Positions 21,671-31,328 of a stretch of 64,000 nucleotides of DNA are shown here, piece by piece. The notes below the pieces were generated by a model that ran no database searches, was not told the DNA's origin, and saw nothing but the letters and a program-made list of their open reading frames with translations. Made by a program: the position numbers and the translations under genes. Position 1 is the stretch's first letter. The number at the start of each line of letters is the position of its first letter. Source of the DNA: Pseudomonadota bacterium (GTDB lineage: Bacteria > Pseudomonadota > Gammaproteobacteria > Burkholderiales > Burkholderiaceae_C); contig JAJZEC010000004.1 of NCBI GenBank assembly GCA_021805825.1, positions 48,901 to 112,900 on the forward strand, written 5' to 3'.

Positions 21671-21701
21671 CCGCGTTTCGTCCCGCGAAGGAGTCCCTGC
21701 C

Positions 21702-22610
21702 ATGAATCATCCCGTCGATGCCACGCCCGCGCACAGCCTCGGCCAGATCGCGGAATCCCTGCGCCCGCGGACGCTGGAACGCCTGGTGCTCGGCCAGGAA
21801 ACCTCGGACGGCGCCGGGGTGCGCTTGCGCCGGGTGCTCACCCAGGATCTGCAGCAGCGTCTCGATCCTTTCCTGATGCTCGATGCCTTCGGCAGCGATG
21901 ATCCCGACGACTACATCGCCGGCTTTCCCGACCACCCGCACCGGGGTTTCGAAACCATCACCTACATGATCCAGGGGCGCATGCTGCACCGCGACAGCGC
22001 CGGCCACGAGGGGCTGCTGCAGAGCGGAGGCATGCAGTGGATGACGGCTGGGCGCGGGGTGGTGCATTCGGAGATCCCCCAGCAGCAGAGCGGGCTGATG
22101 GAAGGCTTCCAGTTATGGCTGAACCTGCCTGCCGAGCGCAAGCTGTGTGCACCGTGGTACCGCGACGTGCAGGCGCAGGACATCCCGCGCCTGCGCACCG
22201 GGGACGGTGTGGAGCTTGCCGTGCTGGCCGGCAGCAGCCATGGCGTGCAGGGGGCCGTGCAGCGCGAGCTCACCGAGCCGCTCTACCTCGATCTGCGACT
22301 GCCCGCGGGCAGTCGCTTCAGCCAGCCGCTGCCCGCCGGGCACAACGCCTTCGTCTATGTCTACCGCGGCGCGCTGCGCATCGGCGATGCCGAGGTGCCC
22401 GCGCAGCGCATGGGCATTCTCGGCAACGACCCGCAGGCCGACGGCGTGGTGCTGCACGCGCTGGCGGACAGCCGCGCGCTGCTCGTCGCCGGGCGCCCGC
22501 TGCGCCAGCCGATCGTGCAGTACGGACCCTTCGTGATGAACACCGCACAGCAGATCCACGACGCGCTGCGTGATTTTCGCGAAGGCCGCATCGGCGGCTA
22601 CGCCGGCTGA
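21702..22610 (+). CDS. Pirin family protein
   Basis: FPDHPHRGFETITYMIQGRMLHRDSAGHEGLLQSGGMQWMTAGRGVVHSEIP. Confidence 0.93.
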   Translation: MNHPVDATPAHSLGQIAESLRPRTLERLVLGQETSDGAGVRLRRVLTQDLQQRLDPFLMLDAFGSDDPDDYIAGFPDHPHRGFETITYMIQGRMLHRDSAGHEGLLQSGGMQWMTAGRGVVHSEIPQQQSGLMEGFQLWLNLPAERKLCAPWYRDVQAQDIPRLRTGDGVELAVLAGSSHGVQGAVQRELTEPLYLDLRLPAGSRFSQPLPAGHNAFVYVYRGALRIGDAEVPAQRMGILGNDPQADGVVLHALADSRALLVAGRPLRQPIVQYGPFVMNTAQQIHDALRDFREGRIGGYAG

Positions 22611-22647
22611 TGCCTGCCGGACGGTGCAGGCGCGCGTCTCGGCGCGC

Positions 22648-24537
22648 TCAGCTGCCGGCCGGTGTCCAGCTCAGGCCGAAGAACACTCCCAGCGGCATCG
22701 TTCGGTAGCCGTAGTTGGTGGCGTAGGAGCGGTTCAGCAGGTTGTCCACCCGCAGGCTCCAGCTCCAGTGCCGGTTGATGGCGCGGCTGGCCTGCAGGCC
22801 GACCACTGCGTAGGAGCCGAGCAGCAGGCCCGGATAGGGGGAATAGCGCGGCCCGGAGTAGCGCAGGTCGGCCTGCACCAGGGTGCCGAGCAGCCTGCGT
22901 GCGACGCCGGCGTTGGCCATGGTATGCGCGACCAGCGGCAGCGCGGTGTTGGTCGCCCCCGCCGAGGTGTTCACCGGATCCTGCTCGGTCAGGTTGGCGC
23001 GCCACTTCCACGCTCCGCTGCTGCCGTGCGCGCTGAGCTCCAGGCCGCGGGTGCGGGTGCTGGCGAGGTTGCGGAACTGGCCGATGAATTGCTGCGGGTC
23101 GACGGTCACGTACGACCACTGGTCGGTGGCCCGGGTCTGGAACAGGCTGGCGCGCAGATACTGCGCGCCATGCGACCACTGCAGCGCAGCCTCCACCGAA
23201 TGGGCCTTCTCCGGCCGCAGCCCTGGGCTGGGCAGGGTGCCGTACAGCCCCGGAACCTGGTAGTAGAGGTAGCCCAGCGGCGGCGCGTTGAAGGCCGTCG
23301 AGGCGTTGGCCACCAGCTTGAAGCCCGCGCCGATGGCCCGGCCCCAGCCGAGATAGAAGGTGTTCTCGCCGGCGTAGCCGCCGACCTTGTCGTGGCGCAG
23401 GTTGGCCTGCCATTGGTTGCCGTCGACGATCCCGTCGATCCCGACGTACAGGGCGTCGGCCCCGCGGCTTTCGCTGGGTATGCCCCCGGTTCCGCTGCTG
23501 CTGATCGACTGTCGCTGCGCCTCCAGTCCTCCGGTGGCGATCCACCCGCCGCTCAGGCGCACGACGTTGCGCCAGCCGAGCTTGTCGATGCGCGTCCGGT
23601 AGCCATAGACCGAGCCGTAGGAGGGATCGCTCCCTTCGTCTTTGGTGCTCTGGGTGGCCAATTGCAGATGCGATTGCCAATTCGCGGCAAGCCGGTTGTC
23701 GGCATCGATGCCCAGGATCTGCTGACGGGTGCGCCCGTCGGCGGTGGCGTTGTTGTAGGTGTATTGCCCGTCGCTCTGGAAGGCGACCAGGCCCAGGCTC
23801 TGGTGGGGAGCCAGTTGTTCGCGGATGCGCAGGTTGGCGGTGTTGTTGCGGTAGCCGTCGGACTGCGCGGGAAGACCCGAGGCGGCCGGATCCTGCGAAA
23901 CGATGCCCTGGGTGACGTAGCGACTGAAGCCGCCGTCGATGCGCACACTTCCGATGCTCGCTCCGGCGTCCGCGGTCGCGCTCTCGGTGCCGTGGCTTCC
24001 GGCACCGACCGATACCCTGGCGCCATGCTGGCGACGGGTGGTGATCAGCACCACCCCGCCGATGGCCCCGGAGCCGTAGATGGCCGAGACGTTGCCGCGG
24101 ATGATCTCCACGCGTTCGATCTGGCTGGCCAGCAGGTTGCCCAGGTAGGCGTTGCCGGTTGAGTCCTGGGCGTTCATCGGCATGCCGTCGATCAGCACCA
24201 GCACGTCCGGGCCGCTGAATCCGCGGATGAACACGTTCCCGGTCTGCCCCACGCCTCCGGCGCTGGACATCGCCACCCCGGCAACCTGCTGCAGCAGGCT
24301 GCTCAGGTTCTGCGCTCCGGAGGCTTCGATGTCGGCATGGGTGAGCACGCTGACACTGGGCAGGGCGTCGACCAGGGGCTGGGCGAAGGTCGATGCGCTG
24401 ACCACGACCGGCGGCAGCACGACCAGCGGGGGCGGCGCGGCCTGCGCACTGGCGTGCAGGCCCAGAGCACACAGAACGGCAGGAATGGCGCGCGCGTACG
24501 CGCGGCGGACAGGGGCGGGAAGGGAATGAGGGTCCAT
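22648..24537 (-). CDS. TonB-dependent outer membrane receptor, BtuB-like
   Basis: Signal peptide, TonB-box/plug (VVVSASTFAQPLVDALPSVSVLTHADIEASGAQNLSSLLQQVAGV), beta-barrel; cobalamin riboswitch upstream. Confidence 0.88.
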   Translation of the reverse strand: MDPHSLPAPVRRAYARAIPAVLCALGLHASAQAAPPPLVVLPPVVVSASTFAQPLVDALPSVSVLTHADIEASGAQNLSSLLQQVAGVAMSSAGGVGQTGNVFIRGFSGPDVLVLIDGMPMNAQDSTGNAYLGNLLASQIERVEIIRGNVSAIYGSGAIGGVVLITTRRQHGARVSVGAGSHGTESATADAGASIGSVRIDGGFSRYVTQGIVSQDPAASGLPAQSDGYRNNTANLRIREQLAPHQSLGLVAFQSDGQYTYNNATADGRTRQQILGIDADNRLAANWQSHLQLATQSTKDEGSDPSYGSVYGYRTRIDKLGWRNVVRLSGGWIATGGLEAQRQSISSSGTGGIPSESRGADALYVGIDGIVDGNQWQANLRHDKVGGYAGENTFYLGWGRAIGAGFKLVANASTAFNAPPLGYLYYQVPGLYGTLPSPGLRPEKAHSVEAALQWSHGAQYLRASLFQTRATDQWSYVTVDPQQFIGQFRNLASTRTRGLELSAHGSSGAWKWRANLTEQDPVNTSAGATNTALPLVAHTMANAGVARRLLGTLVQADLRYSGPRYSPYPGLLLGSYAVVGLQASRAINRHWSWSLRVDNLLNRSYATNYGYRTMPLGVFFGLSWTPAGS

Positions 24538-24679
24538 GGCGGACGAGGCTCCAGCAGGAAGGCAAGGCCCAAGCCTCCCGCATGGGTTCTCGAACGCTGG
24601 AATCCGCATGCGAAGCCCTCGCGGCTCCGCGCTGACCAAGGCCTGGCACACCAGCCGACCCCGGATGGCGAACTCCCGA

Positions 24680-24893
24680 CGTGTTGGCCGGTATCCGGGC
24701 TGGCGGCCACCCGGACGGCCTTCCCAGGCCGGCATCGGGCCCAGTGGCGTTTGTGTCCGGGCTGCGGCGCCCGAGCCATGCCCGGGCGTCGTGCCGTTGA
24801 CCGTTGCGGGGGCAGCACAGGCACGGGCCTCGCGGCCCTCCCTGTTTCCCGTTTGACTGCGCGCGCCCTGCCGGGCGTGCGCCAGCACCAACG
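24680..24893 (-). ncRNA. Cobalamin (B12) riboswitch upstream of the TonB receptor
   Basis: Minus strand: GGTGCT...GTCAAACGGGAAACAGGG...GTGCTGCCCCCGCAACGGT...CCACTGG...GGGAAGGCCG...AGCCCGGATACCGGCC, in the canonical order of the B12 riboswitch. Confidence 0.88.
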
Positions 24894-24923
24894 CTGCGCA
24901 TCATAGCGCCCGCGCCGCGGGCT

Positions 24924-25370
24924 TCAGCCTTGCGCGGCCGGCGCGTGCACGATCATGACCGGCACCGCGCACAGGCGGGACAGGCCTTCGGCGACGCTGC
25001 CGAGGAACAGGCGGTTGACGCCGCGCCAGCCGTGGCTGCCGACGAAGACCGCGTCGGCGGTGCTGTCGCGCGCTTCGTCGGCCAGCAGCCGGCTGACCGA
25101 CGGTCCCAACGCACGTCCCTCGAGCAGCCGGGTGTCGCAGGCCACCCCGGCCTGCTGCGCCAGGCGCAGCGCCTGCCGCAGCAGTTCATCCCCCTGCTCG
25201 CGCAGCGAAGGCCCGTTTGGGGGGGCGGCATCGCCGGGCACTGTGGTGACATCGGCCACATGCACCACGTGCAGGTCGGCATGCAATGCGGCGCCCAGGC
25301 CCAGGGCCTGATCGAGCGCGGCCCTTGAGGCCGTGCTGCCGTCGAAGGCGACCATCATGCGACGGTACAT
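24924..25370 (-). CDS. Universal stress protein (UspA family)
   Basis: RRMMVAFDGSTASRAALDQALGLG ... VFVGSHGWRGVNRLFLGSVAEGLSRLCAVPVMIVH. Confidence 0.92.
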   Translation of the reverse strand: MYRRMMVAFDGSTASRAALDQALGLGAALHADLHVVHVADVTTVPGDAAPPNGPSLREQGDELLRQALRLAQQAGVACDTRLLEGRALGPSVSRLLADEARDSTADAVFVGSHGWRGVNRLFLGSVAEGLSRLCAVPVMIVHAPAAQG

Positions 25371-25382
25371 GGCCGGTGGGCG

Positions 25383-25829
25383 CTACTGCACCTGCACCGA
25401 AATGCCCTTGGGCTTCTCGACTTCCCGCTTCGGGATCCGCAGGCTCAGCACGCCGTCCTTGAAGGTCGCCGCGGCCGTCGCGGCGTCGATGTTGTCGGGC
25501 AGCGAGAAGCTGCGGCTGAAGCTGCCGTAGTAACGCTCGACGCGGTGGAAGGTTCGATCCTTCTGCTCGCTTTCCTGCTTGCGCTCGCCCCGCAACGTGA
25601 CCATTCCGTCGTCAATGGTGATCTTGACGTCGTTCTTGTCGACTTCGGGGATCTCGGCCTTGATCAGGAATTCCTTGTCGGTTTCGCTGATGTCCACCCG
25701 CGGCGACCAATCGACGCGGGAGTCCGATTCGGCGGTCGTCACGGCGCGCCGCGGCCAGCCGACCGCGCGCGTGTAGCGGTCGAACATGTCCTCGATTTCC
25801 TGCCAGGGGTCCCACTTCACCAAAGCCAT
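25383..25829 (-). CDS. Hsp20/alpha-crystallin small heat-shock protein
   Basis: MALVKWDPWQEIEDMFDRY ... DISETDKEFLIKAEIPEVDKNDVKITIDDGMVTLRGERKQE ... GVLSLRIPK. Confidence 0.95.
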   Translation of the reverse strand: MALVKWDPWQEIEDMFDRYTRAVGWPRRAVTTAESDSRVDWSPRVDISETDKEFLIKAEIPEVDKNDVKITIDDGMVTLRGERKQESEQKDRTFHRVERYYGSFSRSFSLPDNIDAATAAATFKDGVLSLRIPKREVEKPKGISVQVQ

Positions 25830-25860
25830 GATGCTTTCCTTCACGCGGGCCGCATGGAGA

Positions 25861-27219
25861 TCAGCCCCGGTTCTGCGGCCCGCTTGCGCAGGCGCGGGGA
25901 GTTGGCGGCTGGAACGCGGCGTCGTCGGGCGCGCCGTCTGGTCGTTGGTAGATGTAGTCGCGGCGGAAGGGGTAGTCGCTCTGGGCCGCGCGCAGCGCCG
26001 TACCCGCGTCGCGCGCCTCGACCACGCCGTCGGGGCGCGAACACAGCAGCTGGAACAGCGAGATCCAGCCCTGCTCGAAGCCCATCGCCGACCCGGCAAG
26101 GTACAGCCGATAGGCGCGCAGCACCTTGTCGGCCCGTGCCCCGAGTACCCTGCGGGCCTCGTCGAGGCACGATTCCAGCGCGTCCACCCAGCACCACAGC
26201 GTGCGCGCGTAATGCGGGCGCAGGCACTCGGCGTCGAGCGGTTCCAGGCCGCCGCGCGCCAGCGCGTCCATCATCACGCCCACGTGCACCAGCTGACCGC
26301 CGGGGAAGATGTATTTCTCGATGAAGTCCCCCATGCCTCCGCTCAGCTGCGGGTTGTCCGTTCCTCCGGCGGTGATGCCGTGGTTGAGCAGCAGCCCTCC
26401 GGGGCGCAGCAGGCGGCGGATCTTGGCGAAATACGGCACCAGGTTCGGGCGCCCGACATGCTCGACCATGCCCACCGAGGCCACCTTGTCGAAGGGGCGG
26501 GATTCGTCGACGTCGCGGTAGTCCTGAAGCAGCATGCGCACGCGGCCCTGCAGGCCTTTTTCCTGGATCAGGCCCTGGACATAGGCGTGCTGGTTGCGCG
26601 ACAGGGTGATCCCGGTCGCGTCGACTCCGTAATGTTCGGCTGCCCACAGCAGCAACCCGCCCCAGCCGGCGCCGATGTCGATCAGGCGCTCGCCCGGGCG
26701 CAGGCGCAGCTTGCGGCAGATGAGGTCGAGCTTGGCCTGCTGGGCCTGCGCCAGATCGTGGGAGTCCTGCGCAAAGTAGGCGCAGGAGTACACCCGCAGC
26801 GGGTCGAGCCACAAGGCGTAGAAGTCGTCGCTGACGTCGTAGTGGTGCTGGATCTGCGCGGCGTCCCGGCTGCGGCTGTGGTGGGTGCGCTCCCAGAGGG
26901 CGCGACGCATGTTCTGCGTCCAGCGCGCCAGCCAGCTGCCGTCGGCCGCGGTGGGGTCGCCTCCGAGCAGCGCCGGTGCCGCGGCCATCAGGTCGCGCAG
27001 CCGGCCTTCGATCTCGAGCCTGCCTTCGACGTAGTCCTCGGCCAGGCGGCCGATCGCGCCTTGCGCCAGGTGCATCAGCGCGCGCATGTCGCGCACCACC
27101 AGGCGCAACGTGGCCTGCGCAGGGCCGATGAGCCGCCCTCCCGGGAGCTGGACGGCACAGGGCAGAGGCAGCGCCGCAAGGCGCTGTTCCGCGGGTTGCA
27201 GCAGTCGATCCGCAAGCAT
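25861..27219 (-). CDS. cfa: Cyclopropane-fatty-acyl-phospholipid synthase
   Basis: HHYDVSDDFYALWLDPLRVYSCAYF, LIDIGAGWGGLLLWAAEHYGVDATGITLS, FIEKYIFPGGQL motifs. Confidence 0.94.
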   Translation of the reverse strand: MLADRLLQPAEQRLAALPLPCAVQLPGGRLIGPAQATLRLVVRDMRALMHLAQGAIGRLAEDYVEGRLEIEGRLRDLMAAAPALLGGDPTAADGSWLARWTQNMRRALWERTHHSRSRDAAQIQHHYDVSDDFYALWLDPLRVYSCAYFAQDSHDLAQAQQAKLDLICRKLRLRPGERLIDIGAGWGGLLLWAAEHYGVDATGITLSRNQHAYVQGLIQEKGLQGRVRMLLQDYRDVDESRPFDKVASVGMVEHVGRPNLVPYFAKIRRLLRPGGLLLNHGITAGGTDNPQLSGGMGDFIEKYIFPGGQLVHVGVMMDALARGGLEPLDAECLRPHYARTLWCWVDALESCLDEARRVLGARADKVLRAYRLYLAGSAMGFEQGWISLFQLLCSRPDGVVEARDAGTALRAAQSDYPFRRDYIYQRPDGAPDDAAFQPPTPRACASGPQNRG

Positions 27220-27241
27220 GTCAAGAGGCCTCCTCGCGAGA

Positions 27242-27323
27242 GACGACCGTTGCGAACCCGGGCAGGCCGCAGGGGCCGCCGCGCGCGGGGCGCGGGGAAC
27301 ACCCGCGCGGCCTGCCGGTCGTC
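27242..27323 (-). promoter_or_regulatory. Nested inverted repeats in the cfa upstream leader
   Basis: GACGACC (27242-27248)/GGTCGTC (27317-27323), GGCAGGCC (27261-27268)/GGCCTGCC (27309-27316), GCGCGGG (27290-27296)/CCCGCGC (27302-27308). Confidence 0.45.
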
Positions 27324-27512
27324 GGGAGACACGCCGCGCTTCCCGCGGCACGCCTGGGGTGAAGGCCCCCCCGTCGCTGCGCTCCGCCGGGGAGTGCAGT
27401 CGGCGCCAGGGCGACGACGCAGGATCTGGGCAAAGTGTAGGCCAGCATCGATCGTCGCGCAGCCATGCGCTGCAACGCAGCAGCGCTGCAGCCCGGGGCG
27501 CCGCCGCGCCGT

Positions 27513-27977
27513 TCAGGGGTGCAGCGGAGATTGCACATGCCCCGAGCGCTCGCGCTGCTGGCCGCTGCGCACGATGCTGGCCAGCAGGACCCAGTCGCGC
27601 ACCAGCGCCTCGATCAGGTCGTCGAGCGACAGCACACCGACCACCCGTTCGCCGCTGTCGGTGACCGCCAGGCGGCGTACGCCGTGGCTGAACATCGCCT
27701 GCATCGCTTCGCCCAGATCCGCGTGCTCGGAGATCGTCGCCACTCCGGTGCTCATGGCCTCGGCGACCAGGGCCTGGCGGGGCTGCGCGCCGGCGGCAAC
27801 CGCCTTGAGCACGATGTCGCGATCGGTGAGGATGCCCAGCAGGCGGTTGGCCGCGCTGCCGTCGGTGACGATCAGCGCGCCCACATGCTGCTGGTGCATC
27901 TGCTCGGCCGCGTCCTGCAGATTGCGATCCTGCGGGATGTGGACGGTTCCGCGGGTGAAGATTTCCTGTACCTTCAT
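27513..27977 (-). CDS. CBS-domain-pair protein
   Basis: Two CBS repeats: HVGALIVTDGSAANRLLGILTDRDIV and GVRRLAVTDSGERVVGVLSLDDLIEAL. Confidence 0.92.
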   Translation of the reverse strand: MKVQEIFTRGTVHIPQDRNLQDAAEQMHQQHVGALIVTDGSAANRLLGILTDRDIVLKAVAAGAQPRQALVAEAMSTGVATISEHADLGEAMQAMFSHGVRRLAVTDSGERVVGVLSLDDLIEALVRDWVLLASIVRSGQQRERSGHVQSPLHP

Positions 27978-28016
27978 GATGTCCTCCACTGGTGGCGCGC
28001 GCCGCTGGGTTGCCCT

Positions 28017-28709
28017 TCAGCACCGCTCGGCGCGCATCCGGGCGAGCAGGCCGCGCACTTCCTCGTCGCCGGTCTGCCCGAATTCCTGATAGAGGCTGCC
28101 GACGCCGCCGAAGTTCCGCGGCTGCAGCAGCACCACCACATCCTGCGGGGGCAATCCCAGTTCCAGGGCCAGCCCCGCCGGAGCCACCGGGGTGGCGACC
28201 ACCAGGCGTTGCGCTCCGGCGCGGCGCAGCACCGCGAGGGCCGCGCGCATCGTCGCCCCGGTGGCGACCCCGTCGTCGACGACCAGCACGGTTCGGCCCT
28301 GCAGTCTCGGCGGCGGGCGGTCGCCGCGATAAACCTGCTCGCGGCGCAGGCATTCCTTCTGCTCGCGTGCGAGCACCTCGCGCAGTGCCTGTTCACCGAC
28401 ACCGGCCTGGGCGATGACCCCGGGGTTGCGTTCGATCACCCCGCCGGCAGCGATGGCTCCCATCGCCAGTTCCGGTTGCTGCGGCACTCCGAGCTTGCGC
28501 ACCACCAGCACGTCGAGTTCCGCTCCCAGCGCGTGCGCGACCTCGTAGGCCACCGGAACGCCTCCGCGCGGCAGTCCGAGCACCAGCGGGTCGCTGCCCA
28601 GGTGCAGGCCGCGCAGCGCGGCCGCGAGCGCGCGACCGGCGGCGCGGCGGTCGGCGAAGCGCTGCGCTGGGTCGGCCGGCGCGGTGGTGGCGGGAGGTAC
28701 ATCGGTCAT
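28017..28709 (-). CDS. Phosphoribosyltransferase-domain protein
   Basis: PRPP-binding motif TVLVVDDGVATGATMRAAL; LGLPRGGVPVAYEVAHALGAELDVLVVRKLGVP. Confidence 0.9.
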   Translation of the reverse strand: MTDVPPATTAPADPAQRFADRRAAGRALAAALRGLHLGSDPLVLGLPRGGVPVAYEVAHALGAELDVLVVRKLGVPQQPELAMGAIAAGGVIERNPGVIAQAGVGEQALREVLAREQKECLRREQVYRGDRPPPRLQGRTVLVVDDGVATGATMRAALAVLRRAGAQRLVVATPVAPAGLALELGLPPQDVVVLLQPRNFGGVGSLYQEFGQTGDEEVRGLLARMRAERC

Positions 28710-28834
28710 GGGTGTCGCTGCTGCGGGTTCGGGCGTCCGACGGGCGCCTGCGGCAAGCTTAGGAAGCGCCTTGCCGCGCGTCCTTGACGCATGTCAGCCG
28801 GCCGGCGCCGGCCGCGCTGCGCAGACGCGGGCGA

Positions 28835-29482
28835 TCAGAGTGCGCCGGCGACGACGTTGACGGTCAGCGCGAGGATGAACACATTGAAGAAGAAGGCCGT
28901 CACGCTGTGCAGCAGCGCGATGTGCCGCAGCGAGCGGCCGCGGATCTCCACGTCCGAGGTCTGGAAGGTCATGCTCAGCACGACGGCGAAGTACAGGTAG
29001 TCCCAGTAGTCGGGCGGCAATTCGCCGGGGAACACCAGCGCCGGCTGGCCGAGTTTGCGCTCCAGATGGTCGGCATGGGCGTAGGCCTGCGCGAACACCA
29101 CGCTGAAGAACAGCCACGACAGCACGATGCTGGCGCCGGCCAGCGGCAGGTCGCCTGGCTGCGCCGCGCCGCCGGCATGCAGTTCCAGGCGCAGCGCCAG
29201 CAGCACCATGCCGGAGACCAGCGCGGAAAACACCAGCACGGCCCAGCGGCCCTGCATTTGGCCCTGCGCGCGGCGCGCCATCGCCTGCGGCGCGCTGTGG
29301 GCCATCATCCACGCGATCGAACCCAGGTAGGCGGAACTGCCGAGGTCGAAGGACAGCAGCAGCGCGCGTGCCGTACCGAGCTGCGCCTGCAGCGCGAGCG
29401 ACAGCGCCAGCGTCAGCAGCATCGAGGCACTCAGGCGCGGGTGCAGCAGCAGGGTATGCAGCAGGCGTACACGGCGTGGCAT
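28835..29482 (-). CDS. DUF1345 membrane protein
   Basis: PPDYWDYLYFAVVLSMTFQTSDVEIRGRSLRHIALLHSVTAFFFNVFILALTVN. Confidence 0.88.
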   Translation of the reverse strand: MPRRVRLLHTLLLHPRLSASMLLTLALSLALQAQLGTARALLLSFDLGSSAYLGSIAWMMAHSAPQAMARRAQGQMQGRWAVLVFSALVSGMVLLALRLELHAGGAAQPGDLPLAGASIVLSWLFFSVVFAQAYAHADHLERKLGQPALVFPGELPPDYWDYLYFAVVLSMTFQTSDVEIRGRSLRHIALLHSVTAFFFNVFILALTVNVVAGAL

Positions 29483-29624
29483 GGGCTCGGGGAGCTGGCG
29501 GCATCGGGGAGCAGTCCCAGTGTACCGGGCGGGGGGCGGGTGTGCCGCGGCTTGTCCCTAGAATGGAAGCTGCCCGGCATGCGCGAACCTTGCCCGGGGC
29601 TCTCCACGTCCTGCCGATGCTGCC

Positions 29625-30530
29625 ATGACCGACGATCCGACACCCGAACTCGCCCATATTTCCCCCCGCGACAAGGCGGAGATCCTGGCACAGGCGCTTC
29701 CCTACATCCGCAAGTTCCACGGCAAGACCCTGGTGATCAAGTATGGCGGCAACGCGATGACCGACCCCGCGTTGCAGCAGGATTTCGCCGAGGACGTGGT
29801 GCTGCTCAAGCTCGTGGGCATGAACCCGGTGGTCGTCCATGGCGGCGGCCCGCAGATCGACGAGGCCCTGGCGAAGATCGGCAAGAAGGGAACCTTCATC
29901 CAGGGCATGCGGGTGACCGACGCCGAGACCATGGAGGTCGTCGAGTGGGTGCTGGCCGGCCAGGTGCAGCAGGACATCGTCGGCCTGATCAACTTCGCAG
30001 GCGGCAAGGCGGTGGGCCTGACCGGTCGCGACGGCGGCATGATCCGGGCGCGCAAGCTGCGCATGCGCGACCGCCAGAACCCGGAGCTCGAGCACGATGT
30101 CGGCCAGGTGGGGGAGATCGAGGCCATCGACCCCTCGGTGGTGAAGGCGCTGCAGGACGACCAGTTCATTCCGGTCATCTCCCCGCTGGGCTTCGGAGCA
30201 GACAACGAGAACTTCAACATCAACGCCGATGTCGTGGCGGGCAAGCTCGCCGAGGTGCTGAAGGCGGAAAAGCTGGTGCTGCTGACCAACACCCCGGGCG
30301 TGCTGGACAAGCAGGGGCAGTTGCTGACCGACCTGTCGGCGCGGGAGATCGATGACCTGTTCGCCGACGGCAGCATTTCCGGAGGCATGCTGCCGAAGAT
30401 CGCCTCGGCCCTCGACGCTGCGCGCTCGGGAGTGAACTCGGTGCACATCATCGACGGGCGCATACCCCATGCGATGCTGCTGGAGATCCTGACCGAGCAG
30501 GCCTTCGGCACGATGATCCGCTCGCATTGA
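29625..30530 (+). CDS. argB: Acetylglutamate kinase
   Basis: [45 protein letters not shown]; full-length. Confidence 0.97.
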   Translation: MTDDPTPELAHISPRDKAEILAQALPYIRKFHGKTLVIKYGGNAMTDPALQQDFAEDVVLLKLVGMNPVVVHGGGPQIDEALAKIGKKGTFIQGMRVTDAETMEVVEWVLAGQVQQDIVGLINFAGGKAVGLTGRDGGMIRARKLRMRDRQNPELEHDVGQVGEIEAIDPSVVKALQDDQFIPVISPLGFGADNENFNINADVVAGKLAEVLKAEKLVLLTNTPGVLDKQGQLLTDLSAREIDDLFADGSISGGMLPKIASALDAARSGVNSVHIIDGRIPHAMLLEILTEQAFGTMIRSH

Positions 30531-31291
30531 GCCCCGGCCGCCGCCACGCCCCGGCGCCGTCCGGGGTGCCCCGTGCCACGGTGTGGTTGTTCGACATGGA
30601 CGACACCCTGCACGATGCCTCCTGGCGGGTGTTCCCGCGCATGCTGCAGGAGATGCGCGCCTACATCGAGCGCCACCTGGGTGTCGATGCCGGGGAGGCC
30701 GATCGCCTGCGCCAGCATTTCTGGGCGCGCCATGGTGCCACGCTGCTCGGGCTGGTGCGCGAGCACGGGGTGCACGCCGAGCACTTCCTGGCCGAGACCC
30801 ACCGCTTCGACGACCTGCCGGGGCTGCTGCGCAGCGACCGCAGCCAGCGCGCGGCGCTGCGTCGCCTCGACGGCCGCAAGTACGTGCTGACCAATGCGCC
30901 GCGTGCCTACGCGCTGCGGGTGCTTCGCGCGATCGGCATCCTCCACGCTTTCGACGGGGTGATCGCCATCGAAGACATGCGCCAGTTCGGGCAGTGGCGG
31001 CCCAAGCCCGACGCGCGCATGTTGCGCCATGTGCTGCGCCGCCTGCGCCTGCGGCCCGCGCAATGCCTGCTGGTCGAGGACACCCTCGAACACCTGCGCG
31101 CGGCGCGCACGATGGGCTTGCGCGGCGTGTGGTTCACCCGCTACGCCCACCGCGCGCTGCGGCGGGACGCGACGGCGGTGTCGGGGCGGCCCGGACGCAG
31201 GCCTTCCAGGCATGGCAGGCCCGGCTGGGTCGGTGCGCGCACGGCCACCCTGTGGCGCCTGCGCCGCCTGCGCCACGCCTCGCGGCGCTGA
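30527..31291 (+). CDS. HAD-family pyrimidine 5'-nucleotidase-like hydrolase
   Basis: [20 protein letters not shown]; ...KYVLTNAP..., KPD; TTG start overlapping argB stop; between argB and slmA. Confidence 0.87.
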   Translation: MSPGRRHAPAPSGVPRATVWLFDMDDTLHDASWRVFPRMLQEMRAYIERHLGVDAGEADRLRQHFWARHGATLLGLVREHGVHAEHFLAETHRFDDLPGLLRSDRSQRAALRRLDGRKYVLTNAPRAYALRVLRAIGILHAFDGVIAIEDMRQFGQWRPKPDARMLRHVLRRLRLRPAQCLLVEDTLEHLRAARTMGLRGVWFTRYAHRALRRDATAVSGRPGRRPSRHGRPGWVGARTATLWRLRRLRHASRR

Positions 31292-31328
31292 GGGCTGGCG
31301 CCGCGGGGCGTGCGAGAATCGGCGCGCC

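Noticed and set aside
22613-22650. Possible terminator between pirin and the TonB receptor gene
   Set aside because: Only a 6-bp stem (GCCTGC/GCAGGC) and no T tract.
24538-24891. N-terminal extension of the TonB receptor ORF
   Set aside because: The extension reads through the cobalamin riboswitch; a signal peptide begins at ATG 24537.
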